Source: Pyruvatibacter sp. HU-CL02332
GTDB lineage: Bacteria; Pseudomonadota; Alphaproteobacteria; CGMCC-115125
Assembly: GCF_040362765.1 (NCBI RefSeq)
Contig: NZ_BAABWK010000001.1
Span: forward strand, 584,990 to 648,989
Length of the DNA: 64,000 bases
Direction: 5' to 3'
Shown: positions 34,356-41,528 of the stretch, piece after piece
Layout of the letters: each line of letters starts with the position of its first letter
Position numbering within the stretch: position 1 is the first letter of the stretch
The notes under the pieces: model-generated
The model's database searches: none
What the model was told of the DNA's origin: nothing
The model's input: only the letters and a program-made list of their open reading frames with translations
Made by a program: the position numbers and the translations under genes

Positions 34356-36251
34356 ATGCACGTTCGATCAACAAGAAAAACACTGGTTTCACTTGCCGCA
34401 CTAACGCTCGCTGCGGGCCTGTCGCTGACATCTGCAAGGGCACAACCAGTCGAGTCGCCCGAAGCCGTCGAGGCGGCCCAACCGGCCCAGACGCCCCAAC
34501 GGATCGAGAAGCCCAATTTTCTGGTCGTCATGGTCGATGACATGGGCTGGTCGGACCCCGGTTTCCTTGGCAGCAAGATCCGCACGCCACACATTGACGC
34601 CCTGGCAGAACGCGGCACCTTCATGTCCAACTTCTACGTTGCGCCAACCTGCTCTCCCACCCGCTCCATGCTGATGACCGGCGTGAGCAATCACGCCGCC
34701 GGCGTTGGCACCATGCACACCCTGCAGGCACCCAACCAACTTGGCCGGATAGAGTACGGCGCCCAGCTGCATGACGGCGTGGTCACCGTCGCAGAAATGC
34801 TGAAGGCAAATGGGTACGCCACGATGATGAGCGGCAAATGGCATCTGGCGATCGATGAGGACCAGCGGCCACACAATCGTGGCTTTGATCGTGCCTTTGG
34901 CCTGCTGGAAGGCGCATCCAGCCACTTCGCGGATCAACGCCAAATTGGTGTTCTTGAAACTGTCACCTACCTGGAAGACGGCAAGCCGACCGAACTGCCG
35001 GACGATTTCTACTCCAGCATCGGCTACACCGACAAAATCATCGAATACATGGATGGCGCCTCCGACACACCGTTCTTTGCCTATCTCGCCTACACGGCAC
35101 CTCATGACCCGCTTCAGGTTCCTGACAACTGGCTTGATCGCTACAAGGGTGTCTTTGATGACGGCCCGGCTGCTGAAAAAGAGCAACGGCGGCAGCGTCT
35201 GGTGGAACTGGGCCTAATCAGTCCGGACAGCCAACTGGATGCCCCGCTAAATTTCCCAAGCTGGCTGCCATCCTACAAAGCGCCATGGGCTGAACGATCA
35301 CCAGAAGAACGCGCCACCGACATCCGGCGGATGGAAATCTACGCCGCCATGGTCGAACTGCTGGATCAACAGTTGGGCAGAGTGGTTGCACGACTGGAAG
35401 AGACCGGTCGCCTCGACAACACCTACATTGTTTTCCTGTCTGACAATGGTGCATCGGTCACCACGCCGATTGTTTATCGGGGAAACACCCGCGAGTGGTT
35501 GCACGACAATTACGATCAAAGCCCGGAGCGCATGGGACAGGCGGGCTCCTTCACAACCATGGGCCGCGACTGGGCCAACAGCAGCAACACGCCCTTCCGG
35601 CTGTTCAAGGCCACCGTGGCTGAAGGCGGCGTCAGATCGCCGATGATCATTTCCGGCCCGGGCCTTGAGCGCGGAGTAATCCGCAACAGCACGGGCCATG
35701 TGACGGACCTGGCACCAACGCTCTACGAGCTGGCGGGCATCACATCCCAAAACCACCCGGTCTATGAGGGAAAACTCCAGCCACGTGGCCGGTCGATCCT
35801 GCCCATTCTGGCAAGTGACGAAGGCGACGACACCCGGCCAATCGTCACCGAACTGTTCGGCAACCGCATGGTGAGGAAGGGCAATATGAAAGCCGTCTTC
35901 CTCGGTCCACCTGTCGGCAACAGCGAATGGGAACTATTCGACATTGCAGCTGATCCCAGCGCGACCGCCAACCTGGCAGACCAGTTTCCCGAGAAGCTGG
36001 CAGAGATGGTGCAAGCCTATGAGGATTTTGCCGCTACCAATAATGTGGTCACGCCTGAGCCCCCGCTGGCCCTGCGCCCAGAGGTTTTCTTTGAAGGTGA
36101 GTGCAACTGGTGGTGCGAGGCAAGGTTCTCGGCCGCGGAAACCCTGGTCAATCCGTCAAGCCGCAACACGCTGTTCGCCGTGATCGGGGCTGCGCTTTTG
36201 CTTGGTGGATTTATGCTTGTCCGCAGCAGACGCAGGAAGCGTGCAGCGTGA
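34356..36251 (+). CDS. Exported, membrane-anchored arylsulfatase
   Basis: The protein hydrolyses sulfate esters with a formylglycine made post-translationally from Cys. The ~631-residue product has a signal peptide (VSLAALTLAAGLSLTSARAQ). The sulfatase N-terminal metal site is in FLVVMVDDMGWSDPG, the active-site CSPTRSMLMTG has Cys99 in C-x-P-x-R, and SGKWHLA, THFDEAS-like and FLSDNGA motifs follow. An extra feature is a C-terminal membrane segment (TLFAVIGAALLLGGFMLV) followed by RSRRRKRAA, which would anchor it to the inner membrane facing the periplasm. GGGGAC lies before ATG 34356. No formylglycine-generating enzyme lies in the window. Confidence 0.92.
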   Translation: MHVRSTRKTLVSLAALTLAAGLSLTSARAQPVESPEAVEAAQPAQTPQRIEKPNFLVVMVDDMGWSDPGFLGSKIRTPHIDALAERGTFMSNFYVAPTCSPTRSMLMTGVSNHAAGVGTMHTLQAPNQLGRIEYGAQLHDGVVTVAEMLKANGYATMMSGKWHLAIDEDQRPHNRGFDRAFGLLEGASSHFADQRQIGVLETVTYLEDGKPTELPDDFYSSIGYTDKIIEYMDGASDTPFFAYLAYTAPHDPLQVPDNWLDRYKGVFDDGPAAEKEQRRQRLVELGLISPDSQLDAPLNFPSWLPSYKAPWAERSPEERATDIRRMEIYAAMVELLDQQLGRVVARLEETGRLDNTYIVFLSDNGASVTTPIVYRGNTREWLHDNYDQSPERMGQAGSFTTMGRDWANSSNTPFRLFKATVAEGGVRSPMIISGPGLERGVIRNSTGHVTDLAPTLYELAGITSQNHPVYEGKLQPRGRSILPILASDEGDDTRPIVTELFGNRMVRKGNMKAVFLGPPVGNSEWELFDIAADPSATANLADQFPEKLAEMVQAYEDFAATNNVVTPEPPLALRPEVFFEGECNWWCEARFSAAETLVNPSSRNTLFAVIGAALLLGGFMLVRSRRRKRAA

Positions 36252-36276
36252 GGTCAGCCGATAAGGCAGAAAAGTC

Positions 36277-36675
36277 CTAAGGAACCGCAGGCGTCAGCAC
36301 CAAAGAGCGGACCACCTGGCCTGAGCGCGTATTGACCACCATGATCCGCTCGGGCTGACCCTCGCTGACCAGATGAATGACCAGCCGCCGCTCATCACCG
36401 GTGACCGCATGGACCTGATATCCGGCAGGAACAGGCACTTCAAAGTCTCCCGCCTGAGTGACCGCAATCACAGGCTCAGGCGCGACCTCGGCCTCGTCGC
36501 CAGAAGATGATATGCGTGAGGCTATGGTTGCCACCACAATGGCAAAGCCGATAATCAGCAGGATACCCAGCACAATGACGGTGATAAGCAACACTCGCTG
36601 CGTCCGCGCAGTTGCTTCGTCTATTTCTTCAATCTCGCCCGCATCGCCTGCGGGTTTGCTATCCTGAGCGGCCAT
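36277..36675 (-). CDS. DUF6476-like membrane protein
   Basis: The 132-residue product has an acidic N-terminus, one membrane segment (VLLITVIVLGILLIIGFAIVVATIA) and a periplasmic part with VPAGYQVHAVTGDERRLVIHLVSEG and ERIMVVNTRSGQVV. This fits DUF6476, a family often encoded back-to-back with RluA-type pseudouridine synthases in alphaproteobacteria; the family name is from memory. Its ATG (36675-36673) and the rluD ATG (36674-36676) overlap in CATG, so the two genes share their start codon region and each promoter must lie in the other gene or be internal. Confidence 0.7.
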   Translation of the reverse strand: MAAQDSKPAGDAGEIEEIDEATARTQRVLLITVIVLGILLIIGFAIVVATIASRISSSGDEAEVAPEPVIAVTQAGDFEVPVPAGYQVHAVTGDERRLVIHLVSEGQPERIMVVNTRSGQVVRSLVLTPAVP

Positions 36676-37834
36676 GACCGATCCTGTTGCCTCACATAAA
36701 ACTGCCGATACGCCGGCACACGAAGACGGCTCCCCGCCCTATCGCGTGGAAGTCCTCGACGCTGGCGATATGCATGCCAGTGAGTTGCCCTTGGGCGCAA
36801 GCCTTATCCGCGTTCTGGTGGGCGAAGACGCAGGCGGCCTGCGCACCGACAAATTGCTGGCAGACGCCCTGCCCGACCTTTCCCGCGCCCGCGTTCAGGC
36901 CCTCATCGCAGAAGGACAGGTAGAAGCCCGTGAGGCTCCGTGTACGGAAGAAGGCGTCCAGGTCGTTGACGAAACAAAGACTAAGCTGATCACAAACGCC
37001 TCCTCAAAAGCGCAGCCCTTCACCGCCTATGACGTCATGCACCCCGCCGCAAAAGCGGCAGAACCCGAGCCCCAGGACATTCCACTCACAGTGCTGTTTG
37101 AGGATGATCATCTGATTGTCATCAACAAACCTGCGGGCATGGTCGTGCATCCCGCCGCGGGCAATGAAGACGGCACACTGGTCAATGCCTTGCTGCACCA
37201 CTGTGCTGGCACTCTGTCTGGTATTGGTGGCGTCGCCCGCCCTGGCATTGTCCATCGGCTGGACAAGGAAACATCCGGCGTCATGGTCGCTGCAAAAACC
37301 GATCAGGCGCACAAGGCACTTGCGGCACAATTCGCGTCCCACGGGGCCGACGGTGCCCTTGAACGCGCCTACTGGGCCCTTGTCTGGGGACATCCCCGCC
37401 GCCGCAAGTTCACCATTGATGCGCCGTTGGGCCGCCACCCCAATGACCGCAAAAAGATGGCCGTGGTATCTGAAGCCGTCGGGCGCCGTGCAGTTACCCA
37501 TCTTGAAGTCAAAAAGCGGTTTGAGCCCGAGGGCAAACCCGTCGCCGCCCTGGTTGAATGCCGCCTTGAAACCGGCCGCACCCACCAGATCCGCGTTCAC
37601 CTCACCAAAGAAGGCATTCCCGTCATTGGTGACCCCGTCTATGGCCGCAGCCACATGACAATGGCCAATGGGCTGCCTGAGCCGGCCAAATCAGTGGCTA
37701 ACGCGTTTTCCCGGCAGGCCCTGCATGCCTATCTGCTGGGGTTTTCCCATCCAAAAACCGCAGAAAAGCTGATTTTCGAGGCCGATTTGCCACCGGATAT
37801 GGCCAAACTCCTCGCCTGTTTAGAAGCGTTGTAA
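36674..37834 (+). CDS. RluA/RluD-family 23S rRNA pseudouridine synthase
   Basis: The enzyme converts uridines in 23S rRNA (RluD: 1911, 1915, 1917) to pseudouridine. The 386-residue protein has an N-terminal extension of ~45 residues, an S4 RNA-binding domain (RTDKLLADALPDLSRARVQALIAEGQV), and a catalytic domain. The domain shows HLIVINKPAGMVVHPAAGNEDGTLVNALLHHC and the Asp-containing motif GIVHRLDKETSGVMVAAK. RTHQIRVHLTKEGIPVIGDPVYG also matches. RluD is likelier than RluC by the S4 domain and context. Confidence 0.9.
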   Translation: MTDPVASHKTADTPAHEDGSPPYRVEVLDAGDMHASELPLGASLIRVLVGEDAGGLRTDKLLADALPDLSRARVQALIAEGQVEAREAPCTEEGVQVVDETKTKLITNASSKAQPFTAYDVMHPAAKAAEPEPQDIPLTVLFEDDHLIVINKPAGMVVHPAAGNEDGTLVNALLHHCAGTLSGIGGVARPGIVHRLDKETSGVMVAAKTDQAHKALAAQFASHGADGALERAYWALVWGHPRRRKFTIDAPLGRHPNDRKKMAVVSEAVGRRAVTHLEVKKRFEPEGKPVAALVECRLETGRTHQIRVHLTKEGIPVIGDPVYGRSHMTMANGLPEPAKSVANAFSRQALHAYLLGFSHPKTAEKLIFEADLPPDMAKLLACLEAL

Positions 37835-37991
37835 AATACCTGTGAACGGCCCCTTCAAAATTCAGCACTAATCCCTAAATATAGAGGGCTTCAGGCGGAC
37901 CCTGCGTCAGCGCGCCAAAACGCGTATCTGTGGGGAAAAGCCTGACCGCAGGCCCAAATCCAACAAAATCGGGCCGGAGGGGAGACTAATC

Positions 37992-38906
37992 ATGGCGACC
38001 AAATCCATTCCAAGTCTGACGCCAGATGGCAGCCTGACGCGCTATCTGCAGGAGATCAGAAAATTCCCCATGCTTGAGCCAGAGCAGGAATACATGCTCG
38101 CGCGCCGCTATGCGGAACACGAAGACCCCGACGCTGCCCACAGCCTTGTGACAAGCCACCTGCGTCTCGTCGCAAAAATTGCCATGGGCTATCGCGGCTA
38201 CGGCCTGCCGATTGCCGAGGTCATTTCCGAAGGCAATGTGGGTCTCATGCAGGCCGTAAAACGCTTCGACCCGGAAAAAGGCTTCCGCCTCTCGACCTAC
38301 GCCATGTGGTGGGTGCGTGCCGCCATTCAGGAATATGTCCTGCGCTCATGGTCCCTGGTGAAGATCGGCACAACAGCCGCGCAGAAGAAGCTGTTCTTCA
38401 ACCTGCGCAAAGCCAAGAGCAAGATCGACGCCCTGGAAGATGGCGACCTGCGCCCTGAACACGTGCAGTCCATCGCCACCAAGCTCGGCGTGCCCGAGCA
38501 GGACGTGATCAACATGAACCGTCGCATGTCCAATGGGGGCGATCAGTCCCTCAACGCGCCCATGCGTGCGGATGCGGATGGCGGTGAGTGGCAGGACTGG
38601 CTGGTAGATGAAAGCGAAAGCGCTGAAGAGACCATCTCTGAAAGCGAAGAGCTTCTGCGCCGTCGCGAGATGCTGGCCGCTTCCATGCAGACCCTCAACG
38701 AGCGTGAAATGCACATCCTCACCGAGCGCCGCCTCAAGGATGAACCTTCAACGCTGGAAGAGCTAAGCCAGGAATACGGCATCAGCCGCGAACGCGTGCG
38801 CCAGATCGAAGTCCGGGCGTTTGAAAAGCTGCAAAAGGCCATGAAGGCCGCCCACAAGGACGAAATCCGGGCGACACGCGAAAAGGCCGAGGAATACGCC
38901 AGCTAG
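37992..38906 (+). CDS. rpoH: RNA polymerase heat-shock sigma factor RpoH (sigma-32)
   Basis: RpoH directs transcription of chaperone and protease genes. The 304-residue protein starts with the sigma-32 region 1.2 (LTRYLQEIRKFPMLEPEQEYMLARRYAEHED), has region 2 (HLRLVAKIAMGYRGYGLPIAEVISEGNVGLMQAVKRFDPEKGFRLSTYAMWWVRAAIQEYVLRSWSLVKIGTT), the RpoH-box-like AAQKKLFFNLRKAK and the region 4 HTH (ISRERVRQIEVRAFEKLQKAM). Alphaproteobacteria often have two rpoH genes; only one lies here. The leader 37835-37991 could hold a thermosensitive structure, but I see no clear ROSE-like hairpin. A terminator follows. Confidence 0.97.
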   Translation: MATKSIPSLTPDGSLTRYLQEIRKFPMLEPEQEYMLARRYAEHEDPDAAHSLVTSHLRLVAKIAMGYRGYGLPIAEVISEGNVGLMQAVKRFDPEKGFRLSTYAMWWVRAAIQEYVLRSWSLVKIGTTAAQKKLFFNLRKAKSKIDALEDGDLRPEHVQSIATKLGVPEQDVINMNRRMSNGGDQSLNAPMRADADGGEWQDWLVDESESAEETISESEELLRRREMLAASMQTLNEREMHILTERRLKDEPSTLEELSQEYGISRERVRQIEVRAFEKLQKAMKAAHKDEIRATREKAEEYAS

Positions 38907-38932
38907 CACCCGCTTCTGGAACTCAATATGTC

Positions 38933-38967
38933 AAAGGCCGGTCGCAAAAAAGCGGTCCGGCCTTTGT
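38933..38967 (+). terminator. Rho-independent terminator after rpoH
   Basis: AAAGGCCGG-t-CGC, loop AAAAAA, GCG-g-TCCGGCCTTTG. Long GC stem with one bulge and a short U-tract. Confidence 0.75.
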
Positions 38968-38994
38968 CGTTCCAGGAGGTTGTGCGCGGCAAAG

Positions 38995-39747
38995 CTAGAA
39001 CGACGCCTCAGCGGTTTCGGTAGGTTTGCACTTGCGGCAGCGCAGTTCGACGTTTGACCCGTCCTGCCCCAGAAAACGCATCTGCACCCAACGTCCGTTG
39101 GAGTCATACCAGACCTCGTTCTGAAGGGCGCCTTCGTACCGGTACCTGGTGGCATCAATCACACCGTGCGCCGTGTCCACTTTTTCAACGCCGACCGGAA
39201 CGAGGCGGACATCAGCGACACGCCCGGTGATCGTATTCAGCACCTGCTGCGATCCAACCACGCCGGCATTCCAATGGTTGGTCGGAAACAATCCGAGATC
39301 AGCTTCATAAAGACCGTTGGGACCGGTGATCTTCAACACCCCGCCGTCAGCCCGCGCGCGAACATTCACCACCGTCCCGTTCTGATCGGTCCGTGCTTCA
39401 AGAGCAACGAGCTGACCATCACGCCACACAGCATCTGATTGATAGTCCAGGCGAAAGAGCGTGATAAACAGCGCACTCACCGCAAGATCAAACTCAGTCT
39501 GAACCCGCAGACCGCCATCCTGCTCTTCGAACCGAACCTCATGCTTGCCCACCGGAGATCCATCCCGGTAGATGCCGAACTCGATGCGATCGCCATAAAG
39601 CGAGCGAACCTTGTCGGCGGTCGCCGCATGGCTCGCTGCAGCCGAAAGGCCCAAAAAGACCGCCGCAATCAGGGAAAAACCAGCCGAATGGGCCAGAAAG
39701 CCCCACCAGCGGCGCGACATTTGGTTGGAAAGTGTTGTCTGCATCAT
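38995..39747 (-). CDS. Exported DUF6134-like protein
   Basis: The 250-residue product has a signal peptide (HSAGFSLIAAVFLGLSAAASHAAT) and a mature beta-rich chain. The chain reads GDRIEFGIYRDGSPVGKHEVRFEEQDGGLRVQTEFDLAV, later FPTNHWNAGVV and a C-terminal CRKC motif followed by KPTETAEASF. The pattern (short exported protein with G-x-h-x-h-x-F strands and W-x-x-G-L) resembles DUF6134, which is of unknown function; I assign this from memory and without a search. It could bind a lipid or small ligand in the periplasm. It is convergent with rpoH. Confidence 0.55.
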   Translation of the reverse strand: MMQTTLSNQMSRRWWGFLAHSAGFSLIAAVFLGLSAAASHAATADKVRSLYGDRIEFGIYRDGSPVGKHEVRFEEQDGGLRVQTEFDLAVSALFITLFRLDYQSDAVWRDGQLVALEARTDQNGTVVNVRARADGGVLKITGPNGLYEADLGLFPTNHWNAGVVGSQQVLNTITGRVADVRLVPVGVEKVDTAHGVIDATRYRYEGALQNEVWYDSNGRWVQMRFLGQDGSNVELRCRKCKPTETAEASF

Positions 39748-39815
39748 TCCAGAAATACGTCCCCGGCCAGCAGCCGGATCAGTCTGTCTGATATTTTAGC
39801 AAACTGGAGGAGGGC

Positions 39816-40469
39816 TTACTCCACAGCCACTCCGGTTCCAATCGGGCATGTGACGCCAGTGCCGCCAATGCCGCAGTACCCATTTGGGTTTTTGGCGAGA
39901 TACTGCTGGTGGTAATCCTCGGCAAAATAGAGCGGAGGCGCCGACCGGATTTCCGTCGTCACAGGGTCAAAGCCCCGCGCACCAAGTTCCGCCTCATACA
40001 TCGCCTTGGACGCCTTGGCCGCAGCAAGCTGCTCATCCGTATAAGTGTAAATGGATGACCGGTACTGCGTGCCAACGTCGTTGCCCTGACGCATGCCCTG
40101 GGTCGGATCATGAGCTTCCCAGAACGTCTTGAGCAAAGCTTCAAAGCTCACTTTCTTGGGGTCATACACAACCAACACAACTTCCGTGTGACCGGTCTGG
40201 CCAGAGCAAACCTCTTCATAGGTCGCGTTGGGCGTGTAGCCGCCTGCATAACCAACAGCGGTCACATGGACACCGTCCAGCTCCCAGAATTTGCGCTCGG
40301 CACCCCAGAAACACCCAAGGCCGAACTGCACCTGCTCCATACCCTCTGGGTACGGACCCTTAAGGGCAGCACCGTTCACAAAGTGCGTGTCAGCGGTGGG
40401 AATATCAAAATCGCGGCCCGGCAACGCGGCTGTTTCAGCCACCATCTCGGCCTTTTTGCGCAGGAACAT
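39816..40469 (-). CDS. msrA: Peptide methionine sulfoxide reductase MsrA
   Basis: MsrA reduces methionine S-sulfoxide in proteins and is recycled by thioredoxin. The 217-residue protein has the catalytic motif [19 protein letters not shown] (active Cys in GCFWG), [33 protein letters not shown], and the C-terminal resolving cysteines in [15 protein letters not shown]. Length with ~40-residue N-terminal extension is typical of alphaproteobacterial MsrA. No msrB lies nearby. Confidence 0.96.
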   Translation of the reverse strand: MFLRKKAEMVAETAALPGRDFDIPTADTHFVNGAALKGPYPEGMEQVQFGLGCFWGAERKFWELDGVHVTAVGYAGGYTPNATYEEVCSGQTGHTEVVLVVYDPKKVSFEALLKTFWEAHDPTQGMRQGNDVGTQYRSSIYTYTDEQLAAAKASKAMYEAELGARGFDPVTTEIRSAPPLYFAEDYHQQYLAKNPNGYCGIGGTGVTCPIGTGVAVE

Positions 40470-40557
40470 GGGAATGCCTCCTTTTGGCAGAATGTCTTAC
40501 CTGCCAATGTAGGGTCTCCACGGCCCCACGACCAGCCGGCGGTTTTTCACAAAGCCG

Positions 40558-40746
40558 CTAGCGCTTCACGAGCATCACAACACCGGTGGCCCAGTCCATC
40601 TGGGTGAACGCAAATCCGTCCCGCTCTCCAAGATCATCCAGATAAGATTCCACATTCGCTTGATGCCCGCCCGAGTTCATGTCAAAGCCAAGCGCGTCTG
40701 TGCGGGTCTCGATTTCATCAAGAGAGGCCGCGAATCTGGTTTCCAT
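40558..40746 (-). CDS. Small hypothetical protein (62 aa) divergent from rpiB
   Basis: From ATG 40746 ([21 protein letters not shown]) the frame runs 62 residues to KR. It is hydrophilic at first and ends [25 protein letters not shown] precedes the start, and the region has normal codon use for this strand. I recognise no family. It is divergent from rpiB across 54 nt. The longer open frame to 41247 is the antisense of rpiB and was not used. Confidence 0.5.
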   Translation of the reverse strand: METRFAASLDEIETRTDALGFDMNSGGHQANVESYLDDLGERDGFAFTQMDWATGVVMLVKR

Positions 40747-40800
40747 CAGGGTCTTTCTTGATATGACTGGGTCCAGACCAACACCGAACTGGACATAGTG

Positions 40801-41229
40801 ATGAAAATTGCCATCGGCACAGACCATGCGGGCTTTCACTACAAAGAGAAGATCAAGGCCTTTCTGATCGCACAAGGTCACGAGGTCAAAGACTTTGGAA
40901 CCTTCAGCGACGCCGCATGCGACTACCCGGACTTTGTCTTCCCTGCCGCCAACGCGGTGGCCTCCGGCGACTATGACAGAGGCATTGTTCTGGGCGGCTC
41001 GGGCAATGGCGAAGCCATCGCGGCCAACAGGGTCAAGGGCATACGCTGCACGGTCTGCTGGAATGCGCTGTCCGCCGAAATGGCCCGCCGCCACAATGAC
41101 TCCAACGTCCTGTCCCTGGGCCAGCGAATGATTGAGGAAAGCGATGTGACCGGCATCGTGCAGACATGGCTCGACACGCCATTTGATGGCGGCCGGCACC
41201 AGCAGCGCATCGTCAAACTCGAAGCCTGA
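40801..41229 (+). CDS. rpiB: Ribose-5-phosphate isomerase B (RpiB/LacAB family)
   Basis: RpiB interconverts ribose 5-phosphate and ribulose 5-phosphate in the pentose phosphate pathway. The ~142-residue protein has the family markers IAIGTDHAGFHYKEKIKAFLI, DYPDFVFPAANAV, RGIVLGGSGNGEAIAANRVKGIRC, and NDSNVLSLGQRMIEE. Length is standard. ATG 40801 is used; GTG 40798 just before would add one residue. It is divergent from the small hypothetical gene at 40.6 kb and convergent with the reverse transcriptase region. Confidence 0.92.
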   Translation: MKIAIGTDHAGFHYKEKIKAFLIAQGHEVKDFGTFSDAACDYPDFVFPAANAVASGDYDRGIVLGGSGNGEAIAANRVKGIRCTVCWNALSAEMARRHNDSNVLSLGQRMIEESDVTGIVQTWLDTPFDGGRHQQRIVKLEA

Positions 41230-41261
41230 GCCAAGCGTCAAATTCAAAAGAAAAGACGAAT

Positions 41262-41312
41262 CCCAAACAAAAGAAAGGGCCGTTCCAGCGCACTGCCGGA
41301 CACGACCCTTTC
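41262..41312 (-). terminator. Terminator behind the 26-codon ORF (minus strand)
   Basis: On the minus strand GAAAGGGTCGT ... ACGGCCCTTTC (one G-U pair) encloses a 18-nt inner stem-loop and is followed by CTTTTGTTT. It ends transcription of the small ORF and of any reverse transcriptase transcript reading through. Confidence 0.7.
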
Positions 41313-41361
41313 CCGTGACTTCAGCGGGGTCGAAACCCCTAAAGCTAAAAGCACTGACCGG

Positions 41362-41442
41362 TTAGCAGACCACCTCGAAGGTTGCCCCAAATAGACCCGC
41401 TACCGACAAGGACCCAAAGCCCCGCTGCGTGACACTCGACAT
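41362..41442 (-). CDS. Possible 26-residue microprotein with near-perfect Shine-Dalgarno
   Basis: The frame from ATG 41442 reads MSSVTQRGF... and ends ...FGATFEVVC. It is too short for statistics, but the site AAAGGAGGTGATCCA lies directly before it with AGGAGG 7 nt from the ATG, and a terminator follows 50 nt after the stop. The peptide is small, weakly hydrophobic and ends in Cys. It lies between the reverse transcriptase stop and rpiB. It could be a real microprotein, a leader-like ORF, or part of a non-coding RNA; see findings. Confidence 0.4.
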   Translation of the reverse strand: MSSVTQRGFGSLSVAGLFGATFEVVC

Positions 41443-41458
41443 TGGATCACCTCCTTTC
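41443..41458 (-). promoter_or_regulatory. 16-nt complement of the 16S rRNA 3' tail (super Shine-Dalgarno)
   Basis: The plus strand TGGATCACCTCCTTTC equals the 3' end of alphaproteobacterial 16S rRNA; the minus strand is therefore an extended ribosome-binding site. Ordinary sites pair over 4-7 nt. No other 16S sequence adjoins it. Confidence 0.7.
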
Positions 41459-41528
41459 AATACGTTAGAACCACGTACGAGGCTGAGGTGATTTGCGGTT
41501 TTACGCAAGGCATAAATCATTCTGCGGA

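Noticed and set aside
40558..41247. 229-aa frame including the antisense of rpiB
   Set aside because: Only the left part with its own ATG at 40746 is plausible; the rest is rpiB antisense.
41443..41458. 16S rRNA 3' end fragment as integration scar
   Set aside because: Only 16 nt match, and the preceding 16S helix 45 sequence is missing. A long ribosome-binding site on the minus strand explains it better, so it is reported as such.
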